DNA of 64,000 bases from Sphaerotilus natans (GCF_900156335.1 NZ_FTMZ01000010.1:88383-152382), one strand, 5' to 3'; shown: positions 46,574-55,178, numbered from the stretch's first letter. The notes: generated by a model not told the origin, from the letters alone. Numbers and translations: made by a program.

Positions 46574-47515
46574 TTATCCGCGCGACGACTTGCGCATCAG
46601 CGTGCTCTTGCCGAACAGACTCTCGACCAGGTCGACAGCCAGCGCCGCGGTGCGGTTGCGCACGTCGCAGGCCGGGTTGAGCTCGACGATGTCGAGCGAG
46701 CCCAGCCGGCCGGTGTCGGCGATCATCTCCATGCACAGCTGCGCCTCGCGGTAGGTCGGACCGCCCGGCACGGTGGTGCCGACGCCCGGCGCGATGTCCG
46801 GATCGAGGAAGTCGACATCGAAGCTGACATGCAGGTGCGTGCGCTCGTCGAGCGTGGCCAGCGCCAGCTCCATCGCGTGACGCATGCCCATCTCGTCGAT
46901 GAAGCGCATGTCGAAGACTTCCAGGTCGTGCTCGTGCACGAAGCGCTTCTCGCCGGCGTCGACGCTGCGGATGCCGATCTGGCGGATCCACTTCGGCGAG
47001 ATCGCCGGCACCTGGCCGCCGATGCCGGTCAGCTCCGCCGGGCCGAAGCCGCACAGGCAGGCCACCGGCATGCCGTGGATGTTGCCGGTCGGGGTGATGG
47101 CCGAGGTATTGAAGTCGGCGTGCGCGTCGAGCCACAGCACCCGCAGCTTGCGGCCGGTCTCGCGGCAGTGGCGCGCCACCGCGCTGATCGAGCCGATGCC
47201 CAGGCAGTGGTCGCCGCCGAGCATGATCGGCAGCCGCCCGGCGGTCAGTTCGGCATGCACCGCCTCGTGCGCCTTGCGGTTCCACTCGGCGACCTCGGCC
47301 AGATGGCGGTAGCCCTCGACCGGCGGCAGCCACGGGTTGGCCGGTCCGGACAGGTTGCCGCGGTCATGCACCACCAGGCCATGGGCCTGGAGCCGCTCGC
47401 GCAGGCCCGCCACCCGCAGGGCCTCCGGTCCCATCGACGCGCCCCGGTCGGAGGCTCCCACATCGGTCGGCACGCCGATCAGCGCGACCTCGCGCCCGCT
47501 CATGTCGATGCTCAC
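46574..47515 (-). CDS. rocF: Arginase
   Basis: This 313-residue binuclear manganese ureohydrolase splits arginine into ornithine and urea. The metal ligands are intact in GGDHCLGIGS (about residue 100), WLDAHADFNTS near 130 and SFDVDFLDPDIAPGVGTTVPGG near 230. The N-terminus ALIGVPTDVGASDRGASMGP and the C-terminal LDIVELNPACD with LFGKSTL are typical of arginase rather than agmatinase or formiminoglutamase. GTG at 47515 overlaps the upstream LOG gene stop by 4 bp; ATG at 47503 is possible. Arginase with a LOG-family gene is an unusual coupled pair. Confidence 0.94.
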   Translation of the reverse strand: MSIDMSGREVALIGVPTDVGASDRGASMGPEALRVAGLRERLQAHGLVVHDRGNLSGPANPWLPPVEGYRHLAEVAEWNRKAHEAVHAELTAGRLPIMLGGDHCLGIGSISAVARHCRETGRKLRVLWLDAHADFNTSAITPTGNIHGMPVACLCGFGPAELTGIGGQVPAISPKWIRQIGIRSVDAGEKRFVHEHDLEVFDMRFIDEMGMRHAMELALATLDERTHLHVSFDVDFLDPDIAPGVGTTVPGGPTYREAQLCMEMIADTGRLGSLDIVELNPACDVRNRTAALAVDLVESLFGKSTLMRKSSRG

Positions 47516-48429
47516 ATGTCCTCCGCGAAGGCGCCGGTGGTGGTGTCGGGCAGGTCGAAGCCGTAGTGGGCCGACAGATGCGCCCAGGCCTCCTCGGCGG
47601 TCTCGACGAAGCGGAACAGGTTCACGTCACCCGGGCTGATCATGCCGGTCTCGATCAGCCAGTCGAAGTCGATCAGGCGGGTCCAGAACTCGCGTCCGAA
47701 CAGCAGGATCGGGCGACGGCGGCTCTTGCCGGTCTGGATCAGCGTCATCGTCTCGAACAGCTCGTCGAGCGTGCCGAAGCCGCCGGGGAAGCACACCAGC
47801 GCGATCGAGCGCATCACGAAGTGCATCTTGCGCAGCGCGAAGTAGTGGAACTGGAAGCACAGTTCCGGCGTGATGTACGGGTTGGGCGCCTGCTCGTGCG
47901 GCAGCACGATGTTCAGGCCGATGCTCTTGCCGCCGACCTCGTGCGCGCCGCGGTTGCCCGCCTCCATGATGCCGGGGCCGCCGCCGGTGACGACATAGAT
48001 CGGCGTCTCCAGCGTGCGCGAGCGCTGGGTGACGAGGGCGCCGAAGCGGCGCGCCTCGTCGTAGTAGCGGCTCATGTCGACCTGGCGGCGTGCACGCGCG
48101 ACCGCGGCCTCGTTGCCGTCAGCCTCGGCCTCGGCCAGGCGCTCGGCGGCGGTCTCCGGCGGCAGGATGCGCGCGCTGCCGAAGATCACGATCGTCGACT
48201 CGATGCCGAGCTCGGTCTGGACCAGCTCGGGCTTGAGCAGCTCGAGCTGCATGCGCACCGGCCGGAGCTCCTCGCGCAGCAGGAAGGCGCTGTCGGCGAA
48301 GGCCAGCCGGTAGGCGCTCTCCGGGCCGCCGTACAGCGAGGGCGGCTGCGCGGCCTGGAGTTCCTCCTGGGCCGACGGGAAGTTGCGTGCTGTCAGTTCG
48401 GGATGGGCTTTTTCCATGTCCGACAGCAT
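47512..48429 (-). CDS. LOG-family/TIGR00730 nucleotide-binding protein
   Basis: This 305-residue Rossmann-fold protein has the LOG motifs. VIFGSARILPPE lies near residue 85, VVTGGGPGIMEAGNRGA near 147, and the catalytic signature CFPGGFGTLDELFETMTLIQTGK near 215. Family members cleave cytokinin riboside 5'-monophosphates or other nucleotides to free base plus ribose phosphate. The length with about 80 extra N-terminal residues fits the longer bacterial group often annotated as putative lysine decarboxylase, an old misnomer. Starts at 48429 (MLSDMEK) and 48417 (MEK) are possible. Its stop codon overlaps the arginase start by 4 bp. Confidence 0.9.
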   Translation of the reverse strand: MLSDMEKAHPELTARNFPSAQEELQAAQPPSLYGGPESAYRLAFADSAFLLREELRPVRMQLELLKPELVQTELGIESTIVIFGSARILPPETAAERLAEAEADGNEAAVARARRQVDMSRYYDEARRFGALVTQRSRTLETPIYVVTGGGPGIMEAGNRGAHEVGGKSIGLNIVLPHEQAPNPYITPELCFQFHYFALRKMHFVMRSIALVCFPGGFGTLDELFETMTLIQTGKSRRRPILLFGREFWTRLIDFDWLIETGMISPGDVNLFRFVETAEEAWAHLSAHYGFDLPDTTTGAFAEDM

Positions 48430-48450
48430 AGCCGCCGGATCCGGTCCGTG

Positions 48451-49212
48451 TCAGGTCCGTGCTGAACCCACAGAACAGACCGGGCAGGCCGCGTCGCGCC
48501 CGACCCGGATCTCGGTCCACTCCATGCGGCGGCCGTCGAGCATCTGCAGCCGCCCGGCCAGCGGCTCGCCGAAGCCTGCCAGCAGCTTGAGCGCCTCGGC
48601 CGCCTGCATCGTGCCGATGATGCCCACCAGCGGCGCGAACACGCCCATCGTGGCGCAGCGCACCTCGGGCACCTCGGCGGTCGGCGGGAACAGGCAGGCG
48701 TAGCACGGCAGATCGCCAGTGCGCGCGTCCCAGACCGCGATCTGGCCGTCCAGCCCGATCGCCGCGCCCGACACCAGCGGGCAACGCTGCGCCACGCAGG
48801 CGGCGTTGACCGCCTGGCGGGTGGGAAAGTTGTCGCTGCAGTCGAGCACCACGTCGGCGGCAGCCACCAGCTCGGCCAGCAGGGCGGCGTCCGCACGCTG
48901 CGCGACGGTGCGCAGCACCACGCCCGGGTTGATCTGCGCGATCGCGGCCGCCGCCGACTCGACCTTGGGCATGCCGACGCGGGCTTCGGTGTGCGCGATC
49001 TGGCGCTGCAGGTTGGTGCGGTCCACCGTGTCGTGATCGACCACCGTGATCCGGCCCACGCCGGCGCTGGCCAGGTAGAGCAGCGCCGGCGAGCCCAGAC
49101 CGCCGGCACCGATCACCAGCGCATGGGCATCGAGCAGGCGCTGCTGGCCCTCGACGCCGATCTCGTCGAGCAGGATGTGGCGGCTGTAGCGCAGCAGCTG
49201 GTCGTCGTCCAT
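48451..49212 (-). CDS. moeB: MoeB/ThiF-family adenylyltransferase
   Basis: This 253-residue E1-like enzyme adenylates the C-terminal glycine of a ubiquitin-like sulfur carrier (MoaD or ThiS). N-terminal RYSRHILLDEIGVEGQQRL leads into the nucleotide loop VIGAGGLGSPALLYLASAGVG near residue 33. Then come VDHDTVDRTNLQRQI and the DCSDNFPTRQAVN loop. Structural zinc pairs are CYAC near 172 and CPVC near 245. It ends right after the zinc pair, so the rhodanese domain of longer relatives is absent. No moaD or thiS gene is near. It lies between the LOG gene and ctpA on the same strand, 13 bp from the latter. Confidence 0.92.
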   Translation of the reverse strand: MDDDQLLRYSRHILLDEIGVEGQQRLLDAHALVIGAGGLGSPALLYLASAGVGRITVVDHDTVDRTNLQRQIAHTEARVGMPKVESAAAAIAQINPGVVLRTVAQRADAALLAELVAAADVVLDCSDNFPTRQAVNAACVAQRCPLVSGAAIGLDGQIAVWDARTGDLPCYACLFPPTAEVPEVRCATMGVFAPLVGIIGTMQAAEALKLLAGFGEPLAGRLQMLDGRRMEWTEIRVGRDAACPVCSVGSART

Positions 49213-49225
49213 CGTGCGTGCTGCC

Positions 49226-50671
49226 TCAGTTCGCCTTCGGCTCGGCCGGCTTGCGCTCGGTCTGCGTCTTCGAGGCCACCACCGGACGCCCCTTCAGGCG
49301 GTTGAGCGCCTGCTGCAGCTGGAAGTCCTCGGGCGTGCCGTATTCCGGCAGCTTAGGCGCCTTGTCCTTGTTCTCGCGCGCCTCCTCGAGCTTCTTCAGC
49401 GCCTCCTCGCGGGCCTTCTCGCGGGCGGTGTCCTTCTTCTCGGCCGCGCCGGTGCCGTCGCCCAGATGCTTCTCGAGATCGGCCTCGCGCATGCGCAGCG
49501 CCGCGAACGGGCTGCCCTCGGCGGTCTCGTCGACCAGCACGTCGGGCACGATGCCCTTGGCCTGGATCGACTGGCCCGACGGCGTGTAGTAGCGCGCGGT
49601 GGTGATCTTCAGCGAGGTGTTGGGCATCGGCAGGCGCGCGATCTCGCTCTGCACCGAGCCCTTGCCGAAGGTCTGCGAGCCCATGATGACCGCGCGCTTG
49701 TGGTCGCGCAAAGCGCCGGCGACGATCTCGCTGGCCGAGGCCGAGCCCTCGTTGACCAGCACCACCACCGGCACCGACTTCAGGCCCGCCGGCAGCCCGG
49801 CGAGCAGGTCATTGCCGTCGCGGGAATAGAACATCGGCGAGGCCTTCAGCACGCTGCGTGCCTCCGGGATCTGGCCGTTGGTCGACACCACCACCACGTC
49901 GCGGGGCAGGAAGACCGCCGAGACGCCGACCGCGGTGTCGAGCAGGCCGCCGGGATCGTTGCGCAGGTCCAGCACCAGGCCCTTGAGCTGCGGATCCTTC
50001 TGGTAGATCTCGCGCAGCTGCTCGGTGAAGTCGCGCAGCGTCGGCTCCTGGAACTGGTTGATGCGGATCCAGGCGTAGCCGGGCTCGACCACCTTCGAGC
50101 GCACGCTCTTGGTCTTGATCTCCTCGCGCACGATCGTCACCGGGAAGGTGCGGTTCTCGCTCTTGCGGAACACGGTCAGCACGACCTTGGTGCCGCTGGG
50201 GCCGCGCATGCGCTTGATGGCCTGGTCCATGTTCAGGCCCTTGACCATCGTGTCGTCGATGCGGGTGATCAGGTCGCCGGTCTGCATGCCGGCGCGGAAG
50301 GCGGGCGAGCCCTCGATCGGCGAGACCACCTTGACCAGGCCCTCGTCCATCTCGATCTGGATGCCGACGCCGGTGAACTTGCCGCTGATGCCCTCGCGGA
50401 ATTCCTTGAAGGCCTGGCCCTCGAAGTAGGCCGAGTGCGGATCCAGCCCGGAGACCATGCCGCCGATCGCGTCGCGGATGAGCTTCTTCTCGTCGACCGG
50501 CTCGACGTACGAGCGCTTGACCAGATCGAAGACCGCAGCGAGCTGCTGCATGTCCTCCAGCGGCAGCGGCGACATCGCGCTGCGCGCGGTCGCCTGCAGC
50601 TGCATCGTCGTCAGGGCGCCTGCGACCGCACCGATCGCCAGCCAGCCCGCCACCTTCAACTTGCTTCCCAT
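49226..50671 (-). CDS. ctpA: Carboxy-terminal processing protease, S41 family
   Basis: This is a 481-residue periplasmic serine protease. One N-terminal signal/anchor helix (VAGWLAIGAVAGALTTM) is followed by the N-terminal domain (FDLVKRSYVEPVDEKKLI). A PDZ domain (FTGVGIQIEMDEGLVKVVSPIEGSPAFRAGMQTGDLI) lies near 100, and the S41 core carries the nucleophile Ser in VNEGSASASEIVAGAL with the Lys base in GSQTFGKGSVQ. RNDPGGLL precedes them. A charged Lys/Glu tail (EKKDTAREKAREEALKKLEE) of about 90 residues follows the core. AAAGGTG lies before the chosen ATG. Such enzymes trim lipoproteins or cell-wall hydrolases. Confidence 0.94.
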   Translation of the reverse strand: MGSKLKVAGWLAIGAVAGALTTMQLQATARSAMSPLPLEDMQQLAAVFDLVKRSYVEPVDEKKLIRDAIGGMVSGLDPHSAYFEGQAFKEFREGISGKFTGVGIQIEMDEGLVKVVSPIEGSPAFRAGMQTGDLITRIDDTMVKGLNMDQAIKRMRGPSGTKVVLTVFRKSENRTFPVTIVREEIKTKSVRSKVVEPGYAWIRINQFQEPTLRDFTEQLREIYQKDPQLKGLVLDLRNDPGGLLDTAVGVSAVFLPRDVVVVSTNGQIPEARSVLKASPMFYSRDGNDLLAGLPAGLKSVPVVVLVNEGSASASEIVAGALRDHKRAVIMGSQTFGKGSVQSEIARLPMPNTSLKITTARYYTPSGQSIQAKGIVPDVLVDETAEGSPFAALRMREADLEKHLGDGTGAAEKKDTAREKAREEALKKLEEARENKDKAPKLPEYGTPEDFQLQQALNRLKGRPVVASKTQTERKPAEPKAN

Positions 50672-50785
50672 CTCGCACACCTTTCGCGTCGCGCAGCGGG
50701 CCCGCGGAAAAACCCGTCCCGGTGCGCATCCAATATCGTGCGGCCAGTATAGGACGGGGCCGACACCCCCGACATGCCGACGAGA

Positions 50786-51871
50786 TCAGGCCGCGACCAC
50801 GCCTTTCAAGTCGCGCGGGAAAGTCACGACATGATCCAGCTCGGCACGAATGCCGATCCACTCGCCGACCGCATGGTCGTGGTGCGAGGGCACATGCGCC
50901 ATCACCAGCTCGCCGCTGGCCAGCTCCAGCGTGTAGAGGAACTCCGAGCCCCGGAAGGCCTTGGCGCGAATGCGCGCCTTCACCGCGCTGTCGTCGTCAT
51001 GCACGATGTCGTCGGCACGCAGCAGCACGTCGCACTCGCCGCCGATGCCCGGCAGCGGGCACTCGAAGCGGTCCGACCACTCGCCCAGCGCGCTGCGCAC
51101 CCGGGCGCCCTCGGGCCCGGAAACCACCCGCGCCGGCGCGAAGACCCCGTGGCCGACGAAGGTGGCGACAAAGCGGGTGGCCGGACGGTGGTAGAGCGCG
51201 TAGGGCTCGTCCCACTGCTGCAGCTCGCCGTCGTTCATCACGCCCACCACGTCGGCCACCGCGAAGGCCTCCATCTGGTCATGGGTGACGAACAGCGCGG
51301 TGGTCTCGGCCTGCTTCAGGATCGCGCGCACCTCCTGGGCCAGGCGCTCGCGCAGGTCGACATCGAGGCTGGAGAAGGGCTCGTCCATCAGCAGCAGGCG
51401 CGGCTTCGGGGCCAGCGCACGCGCCAGCGCGATGCGCTGCTGCTGGCCGCCGGAGAGCTGGTGCGGATGGCGCGAGGCCGCGCCGGCCAGCCCGACCAGC
51501 TCGAGCATCTGCGCCACCCGCGCCTGCTGCTCGGCACGCGGCAGGCCCTTGAGGCCGAACAGCACGTTCTCGGCCACCGTCATGTGCGGAAAGAGCGCGT
51601 AGTCCTGGAAGACCATGCCAATGCGGCGCTGCTCGGGCGGGAGGTGGCGGCCAGCGGCCGCATCGCCGACCGCCTCGCCCTCGAGCACCACCCGGCCACG
51701 CGCCGGACGCTCCAGGCCCGCCACCGCGCGCAGCAGCGAGGTCTTGCCGCAGCCCGAAGGCCCGAGCAGCGCACCGATCTGCCCGCGCTCGAGCGCGAGC
51801 GAGACATGCCGGACGCTGGCGCGTGCGGCGCCCGGATACTGGACACTGAGCTGATCGACGTGCAGGAACAT
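50786..51871 (-). CDS. fbpC: Ferric iron ABC transporter ATP-binding protein, FbpC type
   Basis: This 361-residue ATPase has Walker A GPSGCGKTSLL near residue 38, Q-loop VFQDYALFPHMTVAEN, signature LSGGQQQRIALARALA and Walker B LLLMDEPFSSLDV. The switch histidine is in TALFVTHDQMEAFAVAD. The C-terminal regulatory domain (GHGVFAPARVVSG, VLLRADDIVHDDDSAVKARI) is FbpC-like. MFLHVDQLSV is the best start; a longer frame adds a hydrophilic leader. It faces away from the fused permease at 51975 across a 103-bp region with a Fur-like site. An iron-binding FbpA protein is not encoded nearby, so it must be supplied from elsewhere or the substrate differs. Confidence 0.88.
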   Translation of the reverse strand: MFLHVDQLSVQYPGAARASVRHVSLALERGQIGALLGPSGCGKTSLLRAVAGLERPARGRVVLEGEAVGDAAAGRHLPPEQRRIGMVFQDYALFPHMTVAENVLFGLKGLPRAEQQARVAQMLELVGLAGAASRHPHQLSGGQQQRIALARALAPKPRLLLMDEPFSSLDVDLRERLAQEVRAILKQAETTALFVTHDQMEAFAVADVVGVMNDGELQQWDEPYALYHRPATRFVATFVGHGVFAPARVVSGPEGARVRSALGEWSDRFECPLPGIGGECDVLLRADDIVHDDDSAVKARIRAKAFRGSEFLYTLELASGELVMAHVPSHHDHAVGEWIGIRAELDHVVTFPRDLKGVVAA

Positions 51872-51932
51872 GGGCGCAGGGACTCGCAAGGACTCGTCGT
51901 GGGGTTCTGCCTCTATCATAGCCGGGCGCGCC

Positions 51933-51955
51933 AATGCAAATCATTCCCGATAACG
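51933..51955. promoter_or_regulatory. Fur-box-like sequence between fbpC and fbpB
   Basis: The segment with GCAAATCATTCCCGATAAC at 51936-51954 matches much of the Fur 19-mer (GATAATGATAATCATTATC), best in its AATCATTnnC half. It lies between the divergent iron-transport genes, the expected place for iron repression of both. Confidence 0.5.
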
Positions 51956-51974
51956 ACTTTCCCGAAGCTCCCCG

Positions 51975-53639
51975 ATGTCCGCGACCCCTTTCGCCCGCCT
52001 GCGCGCCGAGCCGCCCCACCCGCTGCAATGGCTGCTTGCGCTGCTGTGCCTGGTGCTGGCGCTGCCGGTGCTGTCGATCGCCTCGTCCTGGCTGAGCTTC
52101 GACGCCACCGCCCGCGAGACGCTGGCTCATCAGCTCGACACCGTGCTGCCGGGCTATGCGCTGGCCTCGCTGCAGCTGACGCTGCCGGTGGCGCTGGGCG
52201 TGGCGGTGGTGGGCGGCGGCGCGGCGGCGCTGGTGACGCTGCTGCGCTTTCCCGGCCGCGGGGTGATGGAGTGGGCACTGCTGCTGCCGCTGGCGATGCC
52301 GGCCTATGTGCTGGCCTATGTCTACACCGACACGCTGCAGTCGAGCGGCCCGCTGCAGGTCTGGCTGCGCGCACGCACCGGCGCCACCGGTGCGCTCTGG
52401 CCCGACATCCGCAGCACCGGCGGCGCGGTCGTTCTGTTCATCCTGACGCTCTACCCCTACGTCTACCTGCTGACGCGCACCGCGCTGACCGAGCGCGGCG
52501 CGGTGCTGATGGAGGCCGCGCGGCTGCTCGGCGCCGGCCCGTGGCGGCGGCTGACCGAGGTGGCGCTGCCGATGGCGCGTCCCGCGCTGGCCGCCGGCGT
52601 GGCGCTGGCGCTGATGGAGACGCTGGCCGACTATGGCGTCGGCGCCTATTTCGGCCTGAACACCTTCACCACCGGCATCTACAAGGCCTGGCTGTCCTTC
52701 GGCGACCGCCATGCCGCGGCACAGCTCGCCACCGTGCTGCTGCTGGTGGTGGGCGTGCTGGTGTGGATGGAGCGGCGCGCGCAGTCGCGGCTGCGCTTCT
52801 CGACCTCCCGGGGGCCGGGCAGCAGCCCGGAGGCCCGCCCGGTGCAGCTGCAGGGCGCGGCGGCCTGGGCGGCGCTGGCCGCCTGCCTGCTGCCGGTGCT
52901 GCTGGGCTTCCTGCTGCCGGTGGCGCTGCTGCTGCGCCTGGTGACGCTGGAGGCGCTGCACGGCGAGTTCGGCCTGCCCTGGGAGCGCTTCGGTCAGTGG
53001 GCCTGGGCCAGCCTGCGCCTGTCCGGCCTGGCCGCGCTGGCCGCCGCCGGCATGGCGCTGCTGCTGGCCTTCGCGAGCCGGCTGCGCCCGCATCCGCTGC
53101 TGGGCGCGGGCGTGCGGGTGGTCTCGCTGGGCTATGCGGTGCCGGGCGCGGTGATCGCCATCGGCCTGCTGCTGCCCTCGGGCTGGGCGCAGGAGCGCTG
53201 GCCCGACAGCCAGATCGGCACGCTGCTGACCAGCACCTCGCTGGGCCTGGTCTACGCCTATCTGGTGCGCTTCTCGGCGGTGGCACTGCAGTCGGTCGAG
53301 GCCGGCTATGCGCGCCTGCCCGGCAGCCTGGACGAGACCGCGCGCATGCTCGGCGCCGGCAATGCGCGCATTCTGGGCCGCATCCATCTGCCGCTGCTGC
53401 ACCGCACGGTGCTGGCCGCGGCGCTGCTGGTCTTCGTCGACGTGATGAAGGAGCTGCCCGCCACGCTGGCGCTGCGCCCCTTCAACAGCGACACGCTGGC
53501 GATCATCGCCTCGCAGCTGGCCCGCGACGAGCGTCTGGCCGAGGCCGCCCTGCCCTCGCTGGCGCTGGTGGTGGTCGGGCTGGCGCCGGTCATCTTGCTG
53601 TCGCGGGCCATGCGGCGCGGCGACAGTCTGGCGACCTGA
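51975..53639 (+). CDS. fbpB: Ferric iron ABC transporter permease, fused FbpB type
   Basis: This 554-residue inner-membrane permease is formed by two BPD_transp_1 domains in one chain, about 12 helices. The first EAA loop (EAARLLGAGPWRRLTEVALPMARPALAAG, near residue 178) and the second (DETARMLGAGNARILGRIHLPLLHRTVL, near 455) are both intact, as in FbpB/SfuB. MLP-type helix openings such as LPLAMPAYVLAYVYTDTLQ and GYAVPGAVIAIGLLLP are typical of the ferric-iron group. ATG at 51975 follows a weak purine stretch. It is divergent from fbpC and flanked by a candidate Fur site. The binding protein is missing from both sides. Confidence 0.9.
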   Translation: MSATPFARLRAEPPHPLQWLLALLCLVLALPVLSIASSWLSFDATARETLAHQLDTVLPGYALASLQLTLPVALGVAVVGGGAAALVTLLRFPGRGVMEWALLLPLAMPAYVLAYVYTDTLQSSGPLQVWLRARTGATGALWPDIRSTGGAVVLFILTLYPYVYLLTRTALTERGAVLMEAARLLGAGPWRRLTEVALPMARPALAAGVALALMETLADYGVGAYFGLNTFTTGIYKAWLSFGDRHAAAQLATVLLLVVGVLVWMERRAQSRLRFSTSRGPGSSPEARPVQLQGAAAWAALAACLLPVLLGFLLPVALLLRLVTLEALHGEFGLPWERFGQWAWASLRLSGLAALAAAGMALLLAFASRLRPHPLLGAGVRVVSLGYAVPGAVIAIGLLLPSGWAQERWPDSQIGTLLTSTSLGLVYAYLVRFSAVALQSVEAGYARLPGSLDETARMLGAGNARILGRIHLPLLHRTVLAAALLVFVDVMKELPATLALRPFNSDTLAIIASQLARDERLAEAALPSLALVVVGLAPVILLSRAMRRGDSLAT

Positions 53640-53757
53640 ACGCCGGCCAGGCATCAACACAGGGGGGCATGAGGACAGCCCCAGCCGTGCAGCAGATCAC
53701 GGGAACACCAAAGACACACTCAGAAACACCTTTTCGCGGGGAATGCACAAAGCGGCA

Positions 53758-53783
53758 CAGGTCGAAAAATCGGTAACGACCTG
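53758..53783 (+). promoter_or_regulatory. CAGGTCG/CGACCTG inverted repeat before a glycosyltransferase
   Basis: Perfect 7-bp arms at 53758-53764 and 53777-53783 enclose an A-rich 12-base loop, 12 bp before the ATG at 53796. An additional GAAA-N5-TTTC element lies at 53723-53735. The stem could be an operator or a leader hairpin near the ribosome site. Confidence 0.5.
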
Positions 53784-53795
53784 CGAGACCTTGGC

Positions 53796-54980
53796 ATGCC
53801 CCCCTCCAACCGCCCCCCTCTTCGCGCAACCCTGCTCGGCCCGGACATCGAGCACCGGCGCAGCCTCGAGGCGATGCTCGACACGCGCTGCGCGCTGTCG
53901 TGGATGCCGGATTCGAGCAGCTTCTTCCGCGACCGGCCGGTCACGCTGGCGCGGCGCCTGCAGCGGGCCTTCGACCAGTTCGGCGGCACCCGCGACCCGG
54001 CCTTCCGCCAGGCGCTGCTGCGCCATCTCGACGAGCACCGCACCGAGGTGGTGGTCGCCTACTGGGGCACCAATCCGCTGGCCGACCTGCTGGCCATCCG
54101 CCAGCTGCGCCCGGGCATCCGGCTGGTGCTGATGGTGCTGTGCTACCCGCTGGCGCTCGACGAGCTGGGCGTGCGCCGCCAGCACTGGATGCTGCGCCGC
54201 GCCGCGCCCCATCTGGACGGGGTGCTGTTCCCGAGCGAGGCGATGCGCGGCCATTTCCAGGCCCACCGGCTGCTGCAGCGCGCGGGCCGCGAGGTGGCCG
54301 ACCTGGTGCTGCCGCCATGCTGGCCTGCCAACTTCCAGCCCCGCCTGGAGGCCGACACGCCGCCCACGCCGGCCTCCAGCGGCCCCAACCTGATCTTCGT
54401 CGGCCGCACCGACCTGTCGCATCCGACCATCCATGCCGCCGACGACCTGCGCGTGCCGATGCGCGAGCTGCTCGCGCAGGGCATCGAGCTGCATCACGTG
54501 CATTCGCCCGAGACCGACGATGGCCATCCGCTGCGCCGCCCCTTCGCGCCCGACAGCCAGACCGGCCTGCTGGCGCGCATGGCCCGGCATGACGCCAGCC
54601 TGATCCTCTACAACACCGCGGTCTGCGAGCGGGCCGACCGCTTCGACCTGACGGTGCCCGACCGGCTGATCTCCAGCGTCGCCGCCGGCGTGCCGATCGC
54701 GCTGCCGGCACGCGGCTACCGGGCCGCGCATGACCATCTGGCCGACCATCCGGCGGTGCTCTCCTTCGAGTCCTTCGCCGACCTGGCCGCGCAGCTGGCC
54801 GACCGGCCGCGCATCGCCGCGATGCGCCAGGCCGCCTGGCAAGGCCGCAGCCGGCATGCCGCCGAATGGCAGGGCCCGCGGCTGTGCAGATTCCTCGAGG
54901 AACTGGCGCCGCGCCCGGTGCCCCAGCCCTCGCGCCCGGCCGCCACCCGGCGCGACCGCACACGGGAAGTCGTCGCCTAG
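53796..54980 (+). CDS. Putative glycosyltransferase (GT-B-like)
   Basis: This 394-residue soluble protein has the general layout of a GT-B transferase. The N-terminal half has VVVAYWGTNPLADLLAIRQLRPGIRLVLMVLCYPL near residue 85-120 and VLFPSEAMRGHFQ near 145. The C-terminal half has NLIFVGRTDLSHPTIHAA near 205, a His-rich GIELHHVHSPE segment, and VPDRLISSVAAGVPIALPARGYR near 290, the last being the usual nucleotide-sugar binding region. The C-terminus is basic. No signal peptide is visible. It is a single rightward gene between the iron-permease gene and the TRAP genes. I cannot assign a GT family number with certainty. Its upstream region shares repeat elements with the polysaccharide genes at 41-45 kb, so it may belong to that regulon. 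Confidence 0.7.
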   Translation: MPPSNRPPLRATLLGPDIEHRRSLEAMLDTRCALSWMPDSSSFFRDRPVTLARRLQRAFDQFGGTRDPAFRQALLRHLDEHRTEVVVAYWGTNPLADLLAIRQLRPGIRLVLMVLCYPLALDELGVRRQHWMLRRAAPHLDGVLFPSEAMRGHFQAHRLLQRAGREVADLVLPPCWPANFQPRLEADTPPTPASSGPNLIFVGRTDLSHPTIHAADDLRVPMRELLAQGIELHHVHSPETDDGHPLRRPFAPDSQTGLLARMARHDASLILYNTAVCERADRFDLTVPDRLISSVAAGVPIALPARGYRAAHDHLADHPAVLSFESFADLAAQLADRPRIAAMRQAAWQGRSRHAAEWQGPRLCRFLEELAPRPVPQPSRPAATRRDRTREVVA

Positions 54981-55098
54981 GGCCACGCCCCGGCAGAGAG
55001 AAGCACGGGGGCTGCGGACGGCGCGGCTGCTGCGTAGTGCCGCGTAGTCGTAACACCCGATGGGCTGAATCAGGGTTTTCGAGTGTGATCGGGGTCAG

Positions 55099-55119
55099 GG
55101 TTCCTGAAGATCAGGAACC
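55099..55119. promoter_or_regulatory. Perfect 9-bp-arm inverted repeat before the TRAP operon
   Basis: GGTTCCTGA (55099-55107) and TCAGGAACC (55111-55119) are exact inverted copies with AGA between. No T tract follows on either strand, so an operator for a dimeric repressor such as a GntR or TetR protein is favoured over a terminator for the upstream glycosyltransferase gene. No such regulator gene is in the window. Confidence 0.6.
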
Positions 55120-55178
55120 GCGTGCATCTTCCCCGGTTTCCAATTTCCCTCACTGCCACTTCTCCCCGGAGATTCCCC

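Noticed and set aside
50750..50775. CGGGG...CCCCG stem downstream of fbpC as a terminator
   Set aside because: The 5-bp GC stem has no T tract on the transcribed strand and such short pairings are common at this base composition.
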